From an uncultured Bacteroidota bacterium (GTDB lineage Bacteria > Bacteroidota > Rhodothermia > Rhodothermales > Salinibacteraceae), in NCBI GenBank assembly GCA_913055845.1, contig CAJXKO010000005.1:18324-82323 (forward strand): a DNA stretch of 64,000 nt. The letters are read 5' to 3'. Below, piece after piece: positions 34,678-43,434 of the stretch (its first letter is position 1; each line of letters opens with the position of its first letter). The position numbers and the translations under genes are program-made. The notes beneath the pieces were generated by a model, which was given only the letters and a program-made list of their open reading frames with translations, ran no database searches and was not told the DNA's origin.

Positions 34678-35202
34678 CTACCGTACCACCTGACGAGCCG
34701 GATGGTCGGGGTCCGGCTCAGTGACGCCCCGCTCGGCCGGATCTCCCTCGCGGCGCAGGCTCCAGTTCCAAAACCAGATGGCGAGGCCGAAGAGGAGCGC
34801 AGCCCCGAGACTCATGAGTCCGTTGATGCCGGCAATTCGGATTTGCGTGTCCACAACCGGCGTCGCCTTGATGGGCTCCGTCACGACGATGGACCGGCTT
34901 CCACCCTTTGTCACGCGAACCTGGAGGGTTTCCTTCTCCTTCAGTGCCGGGACGATGCCGTGGGGCAACGAGAGCCGTTCCCGGGTTAGTACCGAGCCGT
35001 CGGGCATCGGGACGCGGATGCTCACGTAGTCGTACGTCACCTGCGTTCGATTCGAGACCTTCACGTCCTGCACCTCCGCCGTGGCCGCCGTGCCCTGGGT
35101 CTTGGTGGTATGCAGGTCGTAGGCCACCCTGGCCTGGTGCGCCGAGAGGCCCACGAAAAGAATGGGGAGCACCCAGGCAAGGCGGGCAATCCAGCGCGTC
35201 AT
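34678..35202 (-). CDS. DUF3592 membrane protein
   Basis: A 174-residue protein from ATG 35202. An N-terminal membrane helix (LAWVLPILFVGLSAHQARVA) and a C-terminal one (GLMSLGAALLFGLAIWFWNW) flank a beta-rich extracytoplasmic domain with TQVTYDYVSIRVPMPDGSVL. This is the DUF3592 layout. Function unknown. The reading frame to 35355 adds an implausible leader. Confidence 0.75.
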   Translation of the reverse strand: MTRWIARLAWVLPILFVGLSAHQARVAYDLHTTKTQGTAATAEVQDVKVSNRTQVTYDYVSIRVPMPDGSVLTRERLSLPHGIVPALKEKETLQVRVTKGGSRSIVVTEPIKATPVVDTQIRIAGINGLMSLGAALLFGLAIWFWNWSLRREGDPAERGVTEPDPDHPARQVVR

Positions 35203-35305
35203 TGAGCAGGAGGCGTCGAGAAAAGAGAGTGCACGGGACGGTTGTACGAGGCCGCCCCGCCGTCGGTCAGGCGGGGCTGAAGATTGTCGGTGAAAATTGG
35301 TCGGC

Positions 35306-35806
35306 CTACGATAGGAAGAGGTAGGGACGCCAGTCCTCTTTGACCTCTCCGGCAAAATCGCGGAGGAACATGACGTAACTGGGGCGGAACGGCTCGCGCT
35401 CCAGCTCCATGCCCGCCTCGCCCGGCGTGGCGTCGCCCTTCTGATTATTACACGTCACGCAGGCTGCCACCAGGTTCTCCCAGGTATCGCGCCCGCCGCG
35501 CGACTTCGGGACAACGTGGTCGATGGTGAGATTGGACTCAGCCCCACAGTACTGGCAGGTCTTATGGTCGCGCTTCAGCACGTTCTTGCGGGACAGCATC
35601 ACCCGCTTGTACGGGACGTTTGCGTACTGCTTGAGCCGCACGATGCTCGGCCACGGCATTTCCGTGCTCGGCGACCGGATGTGCTGGTCGTCGGCCGCCT
35701 CAACTAGATGCACCTTCTGCAGGTGCATAAGGACGACGGCTCGCTCCACGCTACACACAGTGAGCGCGCTATAGTCTTGGTTCAGAACGAGGACGTTCCC
35801 GTTCAT
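35306..35806 (-). CDS. HNH endonuclease
   Basis: A 166-residue protein, start ATG 35806 (MNGNVLVLNQDYSALTVC). The HNH core is CQYCGAESNLTIDHVVPKSR followed by GGRDTWENLVAACVTCNNQKGD: paired cysteines CxxC (CQYC and CVTC) bind structural zinc and the DH-N-N pattern forms the catalytic site. Such free-standing HNH proteins are widespread in Bacteroidota and of unknown target; no methylase or phage genes adjoin it. Intact. Confidence 0.9.
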   Translation of the reverse strand: MNGNVLVLNQDYSALTVCSVERAVVLMHLQKVHLVEAADDQHIRSPSTEMPWPSIVRLKQYANVPYKRVMLSRKNVLKRDHKTCQYCGAESNLTIDHVVPKSRGGRDTWENLVAACVTCNNQKGDATPGEAGMELEREPFRPSYVMFLRDFAGEVKEDWRPYLFLS

Positions 35807-36090
35807 AGGGTACGGTCCTCCCGTGCAGTAAGCCTCCGGATCCGGACCGGAGCAGGACGGACCGGAGCAGGACGGACAACCTGCACGACGTACACAAAAA
35901 CAGTACGGAAGAGGAGTGCCTCCACCGGGAAACCCGGTTCTGTTTATAAGAGCACTGTACTCGGAGAAAGCCAAAACTCCACAAGACCGTATCAGGGAAT
36001 GTCCCCTTTGTTTCTGTAGATGAGCCCCTGCAGTGTGGTGAATTGTAACATTCGCGGGGGACTCTCCGGGCAGTACGTCGTCCTTGAGCT
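35807..36090. other. intergenic region with 15-bp tandem repeat
   Basis: A gene-free stretch upstream of the HNH gene. It contains two exact copies of the 15-mer GGACCGGAGCAGGAC (35844-35858 and 35859-35873) plus a partial third, and a tight hairpin ACCGGG-AAA-CCCGGT (35924-35938) followed on the plus strand by TCTGTTTAT. The HNH promoter probably lies around 35890-35960. Confidence 0.55.
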
Positions 36091-37224
36091 CTAGCGCTCC
36101 ATGCCTGAGGCGCGCCCTTCTTCGGTCTCCAGCCGACGACGCACATGCTGCCACGCGGCCGGCGGCTCAGCCTCGAAGTGCATCGTCTCGCCAGTGATTG
36201 GGTGGACAAAGCCGAGCTGATACGCGTGCAGCGCGGGGTGCGGAAGCGTGTCGAAGAGCGCCTCGAAGAAGTCGCGCCGTGCCGCATCTTGAGAGCCATA
36301 CCGGACACGCTGCCCGCCATACTTCGGGTCCCCAAGGAGCGGATGCCCCTGTGAGCGGGCGTGCACTCGGATCTGATGGGTGCGACCGGTTTCTAGCTCA
36401 AACTCGACGACGGAGGTATCGGCGTGAACCTCGATGGTCTTGTGGTGCGTGACGGCCCACTTTCCCTCGTTCTCCGGCACCACGGCCATGCGCTGACGAC
36501 GGTGCGGGTCGCGCCCAATGGCCCCCTCAATGGTCCCACGGGGCGACTCGAACTCCCCCCACACAATCGCGCGGTACCGCCGCTCCACCGTGTGGTCCTT
36601 AAACTGCTCCGCCAACGGCTGATGAGCCCGATCCCGCTTCGCGACGACCAGCAGCCCGGAGGTCCCCTTGTCTAGCCGGTGCACAATTCCGGGCCGTACG
36701 ACGGGGTGATCGGGCGCCTCGGGCAACGCGTTGATCATCGACAGCCCCACCTCTTCGTCCTTTGCAGCGGCGGGATCGTCGTCGGCCGCCACGGCCTGCC
36801 CCTCCACATGGTGCAGCAGGGCGTGCACGAGCGTACCCGACCGATGCCCCGGTGCCGGATGAACCACCATGCCCGCCGGCTTGTGGACGACGAGCAGATC
36901 CTCGTCTTCGTAGCGCACATCGAGCGGAATGGCCTCCGGCTCCGCCTGCATGGGCGGCTTGCGAATCAGCCGAAAGACAATCTCGTCCCCCGGTTCCACG
37001 GCGTAGGATTTCTTGACGCCTTCCCCGTTTACCTTAAGGTGCCCCTTCTTGATTGCCCGCTGGATCTTGGTGCGCGAAGCCTCAGGATAGAAGCGCGTGA
37101 GATACTTGTCGACACGGGGCCCGCTGGTCTCGGTCGTCGGCACCACCACCTCCACGACGTTCTCCTGCCGGGTCACGTCGGCATCGTAGTTGCTAGGATC
37201 GAACGAATCAGGAACCTTCGTCAT
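36091..37224 (-). CDS. rluD: RluA-family pseudouridine synthase (RluD type)
   Basis: A 377-residue enzyme converting uridines in 23S rRNA (helix 69 in RluD) to pseudouridine. An N-terminal S4 domain (VDKYLTRFYPEASRTKIQRAI) precedes the catalytic domain with the aspartate in HRLDKGTSGLLVVAKRD, then ETGRTHQIRVHARSQGHPLLGD. The central loop between the PGHRSGTLVHAL segment and the aspartate motif is longer than in E. coli. Probably single; the aminotransferase gene ends elsewhere on the same strand. Confidence 0.92.
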   Translation of the reverse strand: MTKVPDSFDPSNYDADVTRQENVVEVVVPTTETSGPRVDKYLTRFYPEASRTKIQRAIKKGHLKVNGEGVKKSYAVEPGDEIVFRLIRKPPMQAEPEAIPLDVRYEDEDLLVVHKPAGMVVHPAPGHRSGTLVHALLHHVEGQAVAADDDPAAAKDEEVGLSMINALPEAPDHPVVRPGIVHRLDKGTSGLLVVAKRDRAHQPLAEQFKDHTVERRYRAIVWGEFESPRGTIEGAIGRDPHRRQRMAVVPENEGKWAVTHHKTIEVHADTSVVEFELETGRTHQIRVHARSQGHPLLGDPKYGGQRVRYGSQDAARRDFFEALFDTLPHPALHAYQLGFVHPITGETMHFEAEPPAAWQHVRRRLETEEGRASGMER

Positions 37225-37287
37225 GACTCACTCCCTCTCTATCGTCTGGACATTCAACCCTCCGTTTCCCCCTCGTGTCTCCGTGTG

Positions 37288-38427
37288 TCAATGCTCGAAC
37301 GCATCGACCGCGTCGAGCACCGCCTGTAGATCCGAGGCGTCGTTGTAGTACGTCGGGGCAAGGCGGACCTTCCGGTTGCGCACGGCAGCGGCAATGCCAT
37401 GGGCGTCCAGGTGCTCGAACAGCGCCTCCGGCGCGTCGGGCACAACTGTGACGATCCCGCTAGCGTGGGCGGGGGCGTCGGTGCCGTAGCGCGGGAGGCC
37501 CCGGGCTGCCAGTTCGTCGGCAAGGGTGCTGGAGAGGTCGAGGACGCGGTTCTCGCACCACTCGGGACCGGCGTCGAGGTACAGGCCGAGGGCGGCGTGG
37601 AGCGCGGCGATGCCGACGCTGTTGAGTGTTCCGGTACGAAAGCGGCGGGCGTCGTCGTGGAAGGTCAGCTCGTAGTCGTCGAGGTGCTCCCAGTCCACAG
37701 GGCCATGGAGCCAGCCGGTGGGGGGGCGCAGTTGCTCCTGGAGCGCAGTGTCACAGTAGAGCAGTCCCACACCCTGCGCCGCCATGAGCCATTTGTGCCC
37801 GCCAGCGGCAAGAAAGTCGACGCCCGCCGCCTCCACATCGATCTGGAGCGCCCCGAGGCCCTGGATCGCGTCCACACAGAAGAGCACGTCCCGCTCGGCA
37901 CAGAGAGTGCCGAGGACTTCCAGGTCCACGCGGAATCCGGACAGGAAGTGCACCCAGGAGACGCTGAGGAGCCGCGTGTCGGGCTGTAGGGTCTGTGCCA
38001 CGTCTTCCACCGTGTATGTCCCCTCCTGCGTCGGCACGTAGTCGACTGCCACTCCCTGTGCCTCCAGGTTCAAGAACGGATAGACGTTGGTGGGGAATGC
38101 GCCATCGGGGACGGCGATGCGGTCGCCTGTCTGCCAGTCGAGCCCGCGGGCGAGCACGTTAAGCCCGGCAGATGTGTTGGGCACGAAGTCTACCCGTGCA
38201 GCGTCGGTGCCAAGCACCGCAGCCGCCCGTTCCCGCGTCTCCGCCATCAACGGCTGGAACGACTCAAAATTAGCAATGGGCGCGTCCGGCTCGGCTCCGT
38301 GCCGTTCGGCGACGTAGGCGTCGATGGCCTCACGGACAGGCCGGCTCATGGGGCTTACCGCCGCGTGGTTAAGGTAGGTTTGATGCTCGGTATGCGGAAA
38401 CTGGGCGCGCAGGGCGTCGAGGGACAT
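37288..38427 (-). CDS. class V aminotransferase (cysteine desulfurase / epimerase-like)
   Basis: A 379-residue PLP enzyme, start ATG 38427 (MSLDALRAQFPHTEHQTYLN). The cofactor lysine is in GGHKWLMAAQG and the aspartate in VDAIQGLGA; the FRTGTLNSVGIAALHAALGL segment follows. The fold group covers isopenicillin-N epimerase-like, kynureninase-like and desulfurase-like enzymes. The desulfurase active-site cysteine loop is not evident, so an IscS/SufS role is unlikely. Substrate unknown. Confidence 0.85.
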   Translation of the reverse strand: MSLDALRAQFPHTEHQTYLNHAAVSPMSRPVREAIDAYVAERHGAEPDAPIANFESFQPLMAETRERAAAVLGTDAARVDFVPNTSAGLNVLARGLDWQTGDRIAVPDGAFPTNVYPFLNLEAQGVAVDYVPTQEGTYTVEDVAQTLQPDTRLLSVSWVHFLSGFRVDLEVLGTLCAERDVLFCVDAIQGLGALQIDVEAAGVDFLAAGGHKWLMAAQGVGLLYCDTALQEQLRPPTGWLHGPVDWEHLDDYELTFHDDARRFRTGTLNSVGIAALHAALGLYLDAGPEWCENRVLDLSSTLADELAARGLPRYGTDAPAHASGIVTVVPDAPEALFEHLDAHGIAAAVRNRKVRLAPTYYNDASDLQAVLDAVDAFEH

Positions 38428-38538
38428 GAGAAAGGACTTCGACCGAAAGAATACTACAGGTAACACGCATGGCCCGCGTGTATTGCTCCGTGGGTCCGTC
38501 CCCGCTCAGGGGATGGGGCCCTGCGCCTCTAAGAGCGG

Positions 38539-39605
38539 CTAGGTCGCATTCTGTTTCTCCGCGAGCTTGTCCAATTCGTACTGGGCCTGGGCCTCGTGGT
38601 GCGTTTTCGCCTCGGGCTCTACGTGGTGGTCTTCCGCATCGGGGTGGTACTGCAGCTCCACAAACACCGGAAAATGATCGGAGCCGACGTGGGGAAGTAC
38701 CCGGAGGTCCGCCAGTGCGAAGTGCTCGGAGTGGAAGGCATGGTCGAGGGGGTACCCAAGCAGTGGACTACCGGGCGTGGAACGTGTTGTACAGGCAGCG
38801 CCCGATGCGCGGGTCGAGCAGGCCGCTAATGTTCTGGAAGAGGCGTGTGGTATACGACCACGAGACATCGTTCAAATCGCCCCCGACAACTGTCAGCGCG
38901 TCCCGGTCCTGAATCTCGCGGGCAAGAAGCAGCAGTTCGGCATCCCGTTCGGTCGTATCGGGCTCATGGCCCGGATGGGGCGGGCGCGGGTGCACCCCGT
39001 GAAACCAGACGTGCGTCCCGGGCGCGAGCTCCACCTTCGCATGGATGGAGGGCACGTCATCCTCCACGAGGAACCGGATGGTGGAAGAAACAAGGGTGTA
39101 TTTCGAGTAGAGGCACATACCGTAGGCGTTGTCCCGGGGGTGTTCCACGGTGTAGGGATAGGTCTCCTGGAGGGTGTGTAACTGCTCCCTCCACCACTCG
39201 TCCGTCTCAACCGTGAGCACGAGGTCGGGATGTGCCCCCTCAATCACCTGGAGCAGCGACTCAGCATTCCGGTTCTCAATTTCCACGTTGGCGATCAGGA
39301 ACGAGACCTCGTCGGTGGCCCGCCCGTCGTCGGCCGCCGACCGCACCTGTGTGGGCGCCAGGACAGTGTACGATAGGATGTGGTCGACCTGATATTAGAC
39401 ACACGCCCAAGACCGCCATGGTGCCGTACTCTTTGGGCGACGCGGGCCCGGCCGCCACGAACGATCCGAGGGTGAGCACGATGCCGACCGCCAACTGCAC
39501 CCGCGGAAAATCGAACAGGCGCACCACCCAGTGGTCGTGCGAGAAGACCAGGAGGACGGTGCCGGCGATAAAGAAGGCCGCCACCACCAGGAGCAGGAAA
39601 GTCAT
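38539..39605 (-). pseudogene. endonuclease/exonuclease/phosphatase-family membrane protein, frameshifted twice
   Basis: Three overlapping frames read as one protein. From ATG 39605 comes an N-terminus with membrane helices ending VLGVCLI (near 39395). The next frame carries the EEP domain: VDHILSYTVLAPTQ, LIANVEIENRN, VVGGDLNDVSWS, GRCLYNTFHAR. A third frame resumes at SPLLGYPLDHAF (near 38770) and keeps the closing motif VGSDHFPVFVEL. The first break fits loss of an AT pair from an ATATAT run; the second fits one extra base in CGGTAGTCC. All catalytic motifs survive, so decay is recent or the breaks are sequence errors. It follows dprA. Confidence 0.75.
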
Positions 39606-39649
39606 GCGCGGACCGCCACTCTCGAGAACGAACTGCGGAGAGGAGGACG

Positions 39650-40804
39650 CTAGGACCGGCGAAACTGCTTGCCAGCGAGCTGGCGCACGAGGCCCCTAAA
39701 TTCCAGCTTCAGCAGGGTAGGGAGAGCCGCGGAGGGGTCGAGGCCCGTCTCCTCACAAAGCGCATCGACGTGGACCGGCGATTCCGACAAGGCCTCGTAC
39801 AACACCTTCGCGTCGCCGGACAGGTCGTTAGGATCAGGCCCACCCGAAACGGTCTCCGCATCTACTTCCTCGGGCGTCTCCACGGTGATCTCGGGGAGCT
39901 CTTCCAGCAGATCATCCACCTCCATCACCAGCTTGGCGTGGCCCCGCTGGATGAGGCGGTTCGTGCCCCGACTGGAGTCTTTGGTGATGCCCCCCGGCAG
40001 GGCAAAGACCTCCCGATTCTGTTCCAGCGCAAGGCGCGCCGTAATGAGCGCTCCACCCTCCGCATACGATTCTACCACGAGCGTTCCCAGCGAGAGCCCG
40101 CTCAGGATGCGGTTACGTTCCGGGAAATTGGGGGCGTCGGGCTCCGCGTCGAGCCCATACTCGGAGAGCACCGCCCCATTGTTGGCAATGCGCGTTGCGA
40201 GGCCCGTGTGCTTTTGGGGGTAGATGCGCCCCACCCCCGATCCGAGGACGGCGATCGTCCGCCCTCCGGCGTCGAGTGCGCCCTTGTGTGCGGCGGCGTC
40301 GATGCCGTAGGCCAGTCCGCTGACGACCGTGAAGCCGCGGCGCACGAGTTCGGCACTCAGGTGATGCGCCTGCGCCCGTCCATAGTCGGTACAGCGACGG
40401 GTGCCCACCACAGTTACCATGGGCGCGTCGGTAGGAGGGAGCGTGCCCCGCATCCAAAGGTAGGCCGGCGGGTCGTAAATTTCGCGGAGCCGGTCGGGAA
40501 AGCGCTCGTCCCAAGGCGACACGAGGGTTGCCCCGAGTTCCTCGGCCCGTTCCATTTCTTCTTCCACCGCCGCCCGGTCGCCAAATGTGAGGATGGCCTC
40601 GGCGGTCTGCTCGCCGATGCCCTCGACCTTGGTAAGGGCGGAGCGCGAAGCGCGAAAGGCATCGCTCGGCGCGTCGAAGGCCGCTAGCAGCGCACGCAGA
40701 CGCTGCGGCCCCACGCCCGCCACGAGCGACAGGCCGATAAGGGCACGCTGCTCGGCGGCCCGGTTCCGATCCGGCGGCTCGTCGTCCTCTAGGGGCAGTC
40801 TCAT
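39650..40804 (-). CDS. dprA: DNA-processing protein DprA
   Basis: A 384-residue RecA loader for incoming single-stranded DNA in natural transformation. The Rossmann-like core has TVVGTRRCTDYGRAQAHHLS and VVSGLAYGIDAAAHKGAL, then GSGVGRIYPQKH and LVVESYAEGGALITARLALE. The N-terminus carries a HhH-like helix region (GVGPQRLRALL) and the C-terminus a winged helix. The gene overlaps obg by 4 bases (ATGA), so it is translationally coupled to it. With the ComEA-like gene at 53.3 kb it suggests competence. Confidence 0.95.
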   Translation of the reverse strand: MRLPLEDDEPPDRNRAAEQRALIGLSLVAGVGPQRLRALLAAFDAPSDAFRASRSALTKVEGIGEQTAEAILTFGDRAAVEEEMERAEELGATLVSPWDERFPDRLREIYDPPAYLWMRGTLPPTDAPMVTVVGTRRCTDYGRAQAHHLSAELVRRGFTVVSGLAYGIDAAAHKGALDAGGRTIAVLGSGVGRIYPQKHTGLATRIANNGAVLSEYGLDAEPDAPNFPERNRILSGLSLGTLVVESYAEGGALITARLALEQNREVFALPGGITKDSSRGTNRLIQRGHAKLVMEVDDLLEELPEITVETPEEVDAETVSGGPDPNDLSGDAKVLYEALSESPVHVDALCEETGLDPSAALPTLLKLEFRGLVRQLAGKQFRRS

Positions 40805-41823
40805 GCGTCGATCGGGTCCGCAGAGCGAGTGGACGTGACCATGTCGAAGAGGGTGTACTTCAGTGAATCGAGCCCCACATCGGCCACGGCGCTGATGGGG
40901 ACAATCGGCACATCTGCGGGAAACTCGTCGGCCACCACGTCGGGCAAGAGTTCACGCTCGTCGGGCGCCAAAATATCGATCTTCGACAGGGCAATGGCCC
41001 GCGGCTTGTCGAGCAGGTCGGCCTCGTAGGACGCCAGCTCGTGGAGCAGCTGCTCGTACTCGTCCCCGAGGTCCGGCGCGGTGATGGGGATCACGAACAG
41101 CAGGACCGACGTGCGCTCGATGTGGCGGAGGAACTGTAGGCCAAGACCTTTTCCCGCGTGCGCATCCTCAATGATGCCGGGAATGTCCGCCATCACGAAG
41201 GTTTCGTACTCGCTCACGTATACCATTCCCAGCTGCGGCGTGAGCGTGGTAAAGGGATAGTCTGCCACCTCCGGCTCCGCGGCCGAGACGGCGGAGACGA
41301 GCGTGCTCTTCCCTGCGTTAGGAAACCCCACGAGCCCCACGTCGGCCATCAGCTTCAACTCAAACGTCAACTCACGCTCCTCCCCGTCCTCCCCCGGCTC
41401 AGCGTGGCGGGGCGCCTGATTGGTGCTCGACTTAAACTGCGCATTCCCGCGTCCGCCCTCGCCCCCTTTGGCGACGCAGATCCGCTGCCCGGACTCTACA
41501 ACCTCTCCGATGAGCCGTCCCGTGTGTTTGTCCTTCACAACCGTGCCCGGCGGCACCCGAATCACTTTGTCCTCACCCGAGGCACCCGTCTGCTTCCGGC
41601 GCCCGCCCGGCTCTCCGTCGCCGGCGTAGACGTGCTTGTTGTGGCTCAGGTCCATCAGGGTGTACAGGTTTTCGTCGGCCTCCACGTAAACGGAGCCTCC
41701 ATCGCCTCCGTCGCCGCCCGAGGGGCCGCCCTTCGGCACAAATTTCTCTTTGCGCCAGGCGACGATGCCTTTGCCCCCGTCGCCACTACTGACCTGAAGA
41801 TCGACTTGATCGAGAAATTTCAT
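40801..41823 (-). CDS. obgE: Obg-family GTPase
   Basis: A 340-residue ribosome-associated GTPase, start ATG 41823. The glycine-rich Obg domain fills residues 1-155 (GGPSGGDGGDGGSVY, GGEGGRGNAQF), then the G domain with GFPNAGKST, DYPFTTL, ADIPGIIEDAHAGKGLG, and LSKID. There is no C-terminal OCT domain, as in many Bacteroidota. It acts in 50S assembly and stringent control. Confidence 0.95.
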   Translation of the reverse strand: MKFLDQVDLQVSSGDGGKGIVAWRKEKFVPKGGPSGGDGGDGGSVYVEADENLYTLMDLSHNKHVYAGDGEPGGRRKQTGASGEDKVIRVPPGTVVKDKHTGRLIGEVVESGQRICVAKGGEGGRGNAQFKSSTNQAPRHAEPGEDGEERELTFELKLMADVGLVGFPNAGKSTLVSAVSAAEPEVADYPFTTLTPQLGMVYVSEYETFVMADIPGIIEDAHAGKGLGLQFLRHIERTSVLLFVIPITAPDLGDEYEQLLHELASYEADLLDKPRAIALSKIDILAPDERELLPDVVADEFPADVPIVPISAVADVGLDSLKYTLFDMVTSTRSADPIDA

Positions 41824-41998
41824 CGGTGCGAGCCTGCCTGTCATCCCGGTGTTGGGCCGGGTGGAAGATGTGGATCGCCTTGTATGCCTAGCCCACAGAC
41901 AAGGTTTTCACCGGGCTTTTTCGGCGCGGGCCTGGAACTGCCCGCTGCGTCGGCGTACGTTTCGGTCCGCCGCGTATTTCTTCCCTCCTGCCTCTTTT

Positions 41999-42451
41999 AT
42001 GACGGACGTAACCATCTACACCGACGGCGCCTGTAGCGGAAACCCCGGCCCGGGCGGCTGGGCCGCCATCATTATTCCGGACGACGATCCCGAGGCCACC
42101 GAGCGCCTCACGGGCGGTGAGCCCCACACGACGAACAACCGTATGGAGCTGACCGCGGCCCTCGAAGCGCTCCGGACGCTCGACGCGCCGACCCGCGTGG
42201 CCCTCCACACCGACAGTGAGTACCTCTCCAAGGCGTTTAACGAGGGATGGCTGGAGAGCTGGCAGAATAACGACTGGCAGACCTCCTCGAATAGCGACGT
42301 CAAGAATCAAGGGCTTTGGAAAGAACTCCTCGACGAGGCCGAGCGGCACGACGTGGAGTGGATTTGGGTGCGCGGCCACGCCGACGACGAGCTCAACATC
42401 ATGGCCGACGAACTCGCCGTCGCCGCAATGGAGCAGTACAAGCGCGGGTAA
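41999..42451 (+). CDS. rnhA: ribonuclease HI
   Basis: A 150-residue type 1 RNase H cleaving RNA of RNA:DNA hybrids. The four acidic residues are placed in IYTDGACSGNPGPGGW, NNRMELTAALEAL, LHTDSEYL and the C-terminal NIMADELA. The basic protrusion region is replaced by a more acidic one, a usual trait of halophile proteins. ATG 41999 is the only sensible start. Divergent from obg. Confidence 0.95.
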   Translation: MTDVTIYTDGACSGNPGPGGWAAIIIPDDDPEATERLTGGEPHTTNNRMELTAALEALRTLDAPTRVALHTDSEYLSKAFNEGWLESWQNNDWQTSSNSDVKNQGLWKELLDEAERHDVEWIWVRGHADDELNIMADELAVAAMEQYKRG

Positions 42452-42497
42452 GAGCGCACCGGGCTTGGGGAACAGGGTCGCAGCGTGACGCCCCCTG

Positions 42498-43133
42498 TCA
42501 TTGACGGTCGTCCGGCGCCGTTTCAGGACCGACCCGCAGGATCTCGCCGCGATCCGACAGGGCATTCGTGAATGCTTCCATGAACGCCTCCACCTCGGAC
42601 CGACGAACGCCGACGGTGAGGGTCGTCACGTCTGTATATTCACTCGCCTGCACCTCGGTGTCGAATTTCCGGAGCACCGTCTGGGCGGGGGCAGTGTCGT
42701 CGTACGCGAAGCGGAGACGGATCGGCGTGCGTACGACGTGCTCCACGATGGGCGCCCGGTCCAGGGCCGCGGCGGCCGCGTTCCCGTAGGCTCGTGCGAG
42801 CCCTCCGGTGCCCAGCTCCGTTCCGCCAAAGTAGCGCGTCACCACGACGATCGTGTTGGTAAGACCCCGTGCATCGATCTGTTGCAAAATGGGCCGGCCC
42901 GCCGTCCCGCTCGGTTCTCCATCGTCGTCGTAATGGAAGTCGTCCCCGTGCCGCCCGAGCCGGAACGCCGAGCAGTAATGCGTAGCCTTAGGGGCCCGCT
43001 CGCGGACCGCGTCGAGACAGGCGTCCACCGCGGCTCGATCATCGATCGGCCTCGCCTCGGCCAGAAATCGGGAGCCGTCCACCGTGCGCTCGGCACGGGC
43101 AGCCGCTTGGAGGGTACGGTACGTGTCGCTCAT
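42498..43133 (-). CDS. YigZ/IMPACT-family protein
   Basis: A 211-residue member of the IMPACT/YigZ family, start ATG 43133. The N-terminal half has the family signature (ATHYCSAFRLG, DDDGEPSGTAGRPILQ, VVVTRYFGGTELGTGGLARAYG), and the C-terminal half the RNA-binding-like DUF1949 fold. Yeast IMPACT acts in translation control; the bacterial role is not established. Confidence 0.9.
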   Translation of the reverse strand: MSDTYRTLQAAARAERTVDGSRFLAEARPIDDRAAVDACLDAVRERAPKATHYCSAFRLGRHGDDFHYDDDGEPSGTAGRPILQQIDARGLTNTIVVVTRYFGGTELGTGGLARAYGNAAAAALDRAPIVEHVVRTPIRLRFAYDDTAPAQTVLRKFDTEVQASEYTDVTTLTVGVRRSEVEAFMEAFTNALSDRGEILRVGPETAPDDRQ

Positions 43134-43434
43134 GAGTGCGAAGTACGGGACTCGAAACGCGAAGGGCGGACGGTGGCACAAAGCGTCACAACCGTGCCCG
43201 ACGCTCGCGTCAGCACAGTGTGATTGGGCGGCTCTTGCGTGCAGTTGATCGTCCCTCGAGAAACCTGCTCGGGGACACACGGTCGGGACAGTCCTGGTTG
43301 GAATAGAGTTCCGCCGTCGGCAGCGCCCATCGGCAACCGCAACAATGCTGTCAGGATCAGTGCCGGCGGGCACATCGTCCTCACAGAATCGTTTCGTGTC
43401 GTCCGCTTCCTCCTTGTCTTCCCGTACACCCACA
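43134..43434. other. divergent intergenic region
   Basis: About 300 bases between YigZ and the efflux adaptor. No gene or strong repeat is visible. It must hold the promoters of both divergent genes, but I see no regulator gene or clear operator for the efflux pair. Confidence 0.45.

Noticed and set aside
35306..35806. HNH nuclease as part of a restriction-modification or phage-defence locus
   Set aside because: No methyltransferase, specificity or helicase gene lies nearby; free HNH genes are common in this phylum.
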